From Phoronis ovalis (lineage: Eukaryota > Phoronida > Phoronidae): a stretch of 10,211 nt of DNA. A program made the position numbers and the translations under genes. The notes under the pieces were generated by a model. It was not told the origin of the DNA and did not search any database. It saw only the letters and a list, made by a program, of their open reading frames with translations. Positions 7,407 to 10,211 of the stretch are shown piece by piece; positions within the stretch are counted from its first letter, which is position 1, and the number at the start of each line of letters is the position of its first letter. The stretch spans positions 1 to 10,211 of the forward strand of contig JAOXYB010066401.1 of the NCBI GenBank assembly GCA_028565635.1, given 5' to 3'.

Positions 7407-8565
7407 CTGAAAGAGACATACATCATTATATTTAAACACTGCTTTTTCCTTAGTCACATGATACAAGTACACAAGGTCTGATCATAAAATATACAAAGTA
7501 AAAAAGTAATATTATAAAAATACAACTACATTATTGAACGTCACTCTCTCTGATCACATTTAATAAAATCAGAAAAGGCCAATAGTAGTCTAGCAACAAA
7601 AAATATCCCCTAGATAAAAGCACCCCCTTGCAACTTAGTACATACTGTTCATCTACGCAAGAACTCAAGTTTTTCTGAATCGCTGATCTGAAATTTTTGT
7701 CATTGTGTTGAATAACATTGCAAGGGAGACAAATTCAATCTTTAATTTCTTTGGCCAAGAAGTTTATTACTTGTAATCATGAATGCATTTGCACAAAATT
7801 ATTGATGCTCTACCACAAATTTCATTTCTTTGAAGACAAACAAAGGTAGTGTAATGGTGCTTAGGAGAATACTAGGTAATTCCAAAAGAAAGTTGATACC
7901 ATTACTGGGAATGTCTGTATGCATGCTTCATACTTCACTGAAGAATTCAATTTTAAATGTCACCATTCGACATGTTTCAGCACTTCTTTTTAGTCGGACT
8001 ACAGCACTAATTGGGATTGGAGTAATCAAACAACTACGCTACAAAACTATGAAACCAAAACTTGAGTACGCCAGTTGCAACTTGGGATCCATGTATCCAG
8101 ATTAGCCGAGAACATACGGCAGACACCACACATCACATGTCAAACAGATGCCTTAATGGCCATTATTAACAAGACAACGATGATTCGGAAAATCATCATT
8201 GCACGCTGCTTAAATTGGCTATTTGAGCTAAAGGAATTGCATATTATTAATATGAAGCATATATGTTTTATAAGTACAGTAGGTGATGAAAATGAGTTGG
8301 CGCATGCCTGTTTCTTTTATTACTTCGTTTTTTTTTCTTATACGTCACACTTGCCGAAACACATGTACACCAAAAGAAAGATATGGAGCAGACAAACATC
8401 TGTATGCGCATGCCCATTAATGACCTCATTTCCTATTTTCCAATAACATGGGCATTTTTTTCCACCCCAACACCTATAAGTATAACATGTATTTAAGTAC
8501 GATACCCACAACCCGTAATATTTCTACATCCACCCCCCCCCGTACAATTGAAAGCGGAACAGCCC

Positions 8566-8604
8566 TAACCATTCATTAAACATATTCCTTTATATTTATC
8601 TAAT
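8566..8604. repeat. 39-bp direct repeat, left copy
   Basis: It begins TAACCATTCATTAAAC and ends TTTATATTTATCTAAT. It matches the copy at 8802-8840 at 38 of 39 positions, the single difference being A against T at the 17th base. The flanking sequences differ. Confidence 0.9.
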
Positions 8605-8801
8605 GACTATTTCTTCTGCATTATTATTATTTGTCATACATGCTGATTCCATAGACATATGTTCGTTATATTCCGCATCATTTACATTGAACTGGGCCTC
8701 TTGGCTATCACATGTCGTTCCATTTATTCTTTTCACTTTCTACAACATAACATATTGCAGTATATATTTTACTTACACAAATCCTAATTTTATATTTTAC
8801 G

Positions 8802-8840
8802 TAACCATTCATTAAACTTATTCCTTTATATTTATCTAAT
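8802..8840. repeat. 39-bp direct repeat, right copy
   Basis: This is the partner of 8566-8604, 236 bp away start to start, with one mismatch. The two copies enclose 197 bp of AT-rich DNA without recognisable genes or terminal inverted repeats. Confidence 0.9.
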
Positions 8841-10153
8841 TATTTATTGAAACCCGAGACTATAAATTCTAGTTGAAACAAACATTATTTCTTCATTACA
8901 TTTCATTCGACAAGAGTAAAATACAAAATTAAAGACATGTATACAAGTTACCTGGTACGGGTATGTACTAATAATAATGGCTTGCATTTGTGTCTTCAGA
9001 TATATACAGCTGGATATAAATACACTATATGATAATATTTTAAGTATACCTGGGTGATGAATACAAAATATCAAATTAAAGCGATAACCACAAGTTTTAC
9101 TTGCAGATTGTGATTCAGCTACATTACTTAAACATGGAACAAACTAGAAATGGGCAAAAGAAAGGCAATTGTCTGTAGGGTAAATGTCACAGAGCTATTA
9201 ATGAAATGCAGAAAATTATGTAGCCAGTATTATTTCAAGAAATAAATTCATTGTACTATAAATGTAACTTGTAATTTTAAAAACAAAATGCTAGTAAACG
9301 TAAAATAAAGAATGGTCAGACTCAGCAGAAAACCAGACAAAGTCTCAGGTTTGTATAAGCTGGTGAGGATATCAATTACATTGAAAAAAAGTTAAGAACA
9401 AATGCTAAATTTTTCATGTGCTCCTGAATAAGGCACACTAAAACTTTGCATCACACTTTTTCCGGCTTCTATAAGTATGCTATTATATAGTAGACATCTC
9501 TTGATGTACCGCATGACACTAGATGGGTGGTCAAAGAACAGGTCCAGTTCTAAACATTGTAGTTGTCAATAAGTATAACTAGCACAAACTTTTTTAGTAT
9601 TTGTAACTTCCTTGTCCAACTCATATATGTATAAAATTGTGTATAGGATATAAACTTTATAATCATGTAATAACTGATAAAAACTACCCTAAATATTTAT
9701 TGATACTCATAACAAAGTATGCATGTTCAGTTTAAAAAGGAATCGTTAGATTTGGACCTCTCAGAATAAACAAGAGTAAGACTGTAAAGTTGAAACAGCA
9801 TATCATCAAATGACAAATGCTAACCTTTTGTCCACAATCTTTGTAGACCTTGTATTAGTAAGTAGCTACGCCTGGGCTACCAGATCAAGCTTTAGAATTA
9901 ATATTGAACAGTAAACTTTTAGTTAAGTTTTGAAAAGTAGTGAATCGTCTCTGGGGAATGATCTATTGGCAAAAATACTTGTATAAAATAAACTCTGAGC
10001 CGGATGGCAAAACCAGCAGAAAAATGCATATCCTAAGAACTGAGTTTTAAAAAGATTTAAGCTTAATATTTACCTTTCATACAATTTACTATCTGTATAT
10101 ATAAGGGTATTACATGTTCCATTGAAAACACTGTATATAACTAGACATTCGGT

Positions 10154-10169
10154 GAGTTGTAAACAACTC
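10154..10169. repeat. Small palindrome near the right edge
   Basis: GAGTTGT (10154-10160) and ACAACTC (10163-10169) are perfect inverted arms around AA. The surrounding sequence (ACTCCGAGAGTGTACCCCC) is richer in G+C than the intron to its left, so it may be the edge of an element or of a promoter-proximal region cut by the window. Confidence 0.5.
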
Positions 10170-10211
10170 CGAGAGTGTACCCCCAGCCAAGAATGCTGTC
10201 AGTTGGAGAGA

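Larger units (their letters stand above)
7407..10211 (-). other. RPL10: RPL10 intron 1, partial (at least 2.8 kb)
   Basis: No convincing exon 1, promoter or 5'UTR is visible before the window ends. The intron is AT-rich with short open frames on both strands (for example 7830-8105 and 8075-8446, +) that resemble no protein I know and lack splice context. Its visible structures are a 39-bp direct repeat pair (8566 and 8802), a C9 tract (8533-8541) and a small palindrome at 10154-10169. The rest, including 8841-10150, shows nothing I can support. Confidence 0.7.

Noticed and set aside
8179-8197. 7-bp inverted repeat GATGATT-cggaa-AATCATC
   Set aside because: It is a single short hairpin with no repeat copies or context, and is expected by chance in AT-rich DNA of this length.
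8400-8417. ATGGGCATGCGC on the minus strand as RPL10 exon 1
   Set aside because: It reads MGMRIQM rather than the MGRRPARC type and no donor follows at the needed phase, which must leave TG before the T at 7406.
7830-8446. Two overlapping + strand open frames (91 and 123 codons) in RPL10 intron 1
   Set aside because: The translations resemble no family I know, have low-complexity AT-driven composition, lack splice or promoter context, and lie antisense in an intron.
9761-9808. C/D-box snoRNA candidate on the minus strand (TGATGA at 9808-9803, CTGA at 9764-9761)
   Set aside because: No complementary terminal stem, no recognisable C'/D' boxes and only about 38 bases between the boxes. Such pairs arise by chance in 2.8 kb of intron.

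Overview
The window is AT-rich, intron-bearing animal DNA. It carries parts of two conserved metazoan genes pointing toward each other. The protein sequences indicate an invertebrate-like metazoan, but I cannot place the phylum with confidence. Nothing bacterial, phage-like or CRISPR-like is present.

Left (1-1565, + strand): the last two coding exons (291-479 and 1088-1213) of a NUDCD3-type NudC-like dynein/Hsp90 co-chaperone. They have clean AG/GT borders, a stop at 1211-1213 and a poly(A) signal at 1541-1546. Next comes about 0.8 kb with no recognisable gene.

Middle and right (about 2390 to past 10211, - strand): the ribosomal protein gene RPL10 (uL16), convergent with NUDCD3. Exons 2 to 5 are present (7348-7406, 6768-7014, 6467-6629, 2451-2612) and join in frame through four clean splice borders. 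Only the first coding exon (about 8 residues) is missing; it should lie beyond the right edge. The last intron is 3,854 bp, and the first intron covers at least 2.8 kb of this window.

The last RPL10 intron holds the most interesting DNA. A degenerate 30-33 bp tandem satellite (about 3444-3756) runs directly into a 2.45 kb array (about 3757-6207). The array is built from roughly ten diverged modules with two alternating linker types, and most modules carry a short hairpin. The two families explain why the intron is long. The array leaves long frames open on both strands, but these look like by-products of the repeat.

The first RPL10 intron (7407-10211) is mostly featureless AT-rich sequence. 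Its one clear structure is a pair of near-identical 39-bp direct repeats flanking about 0.2 kb. A small CCGGGAG-type repeat lies in the NUDCD3 intron at the left edge.
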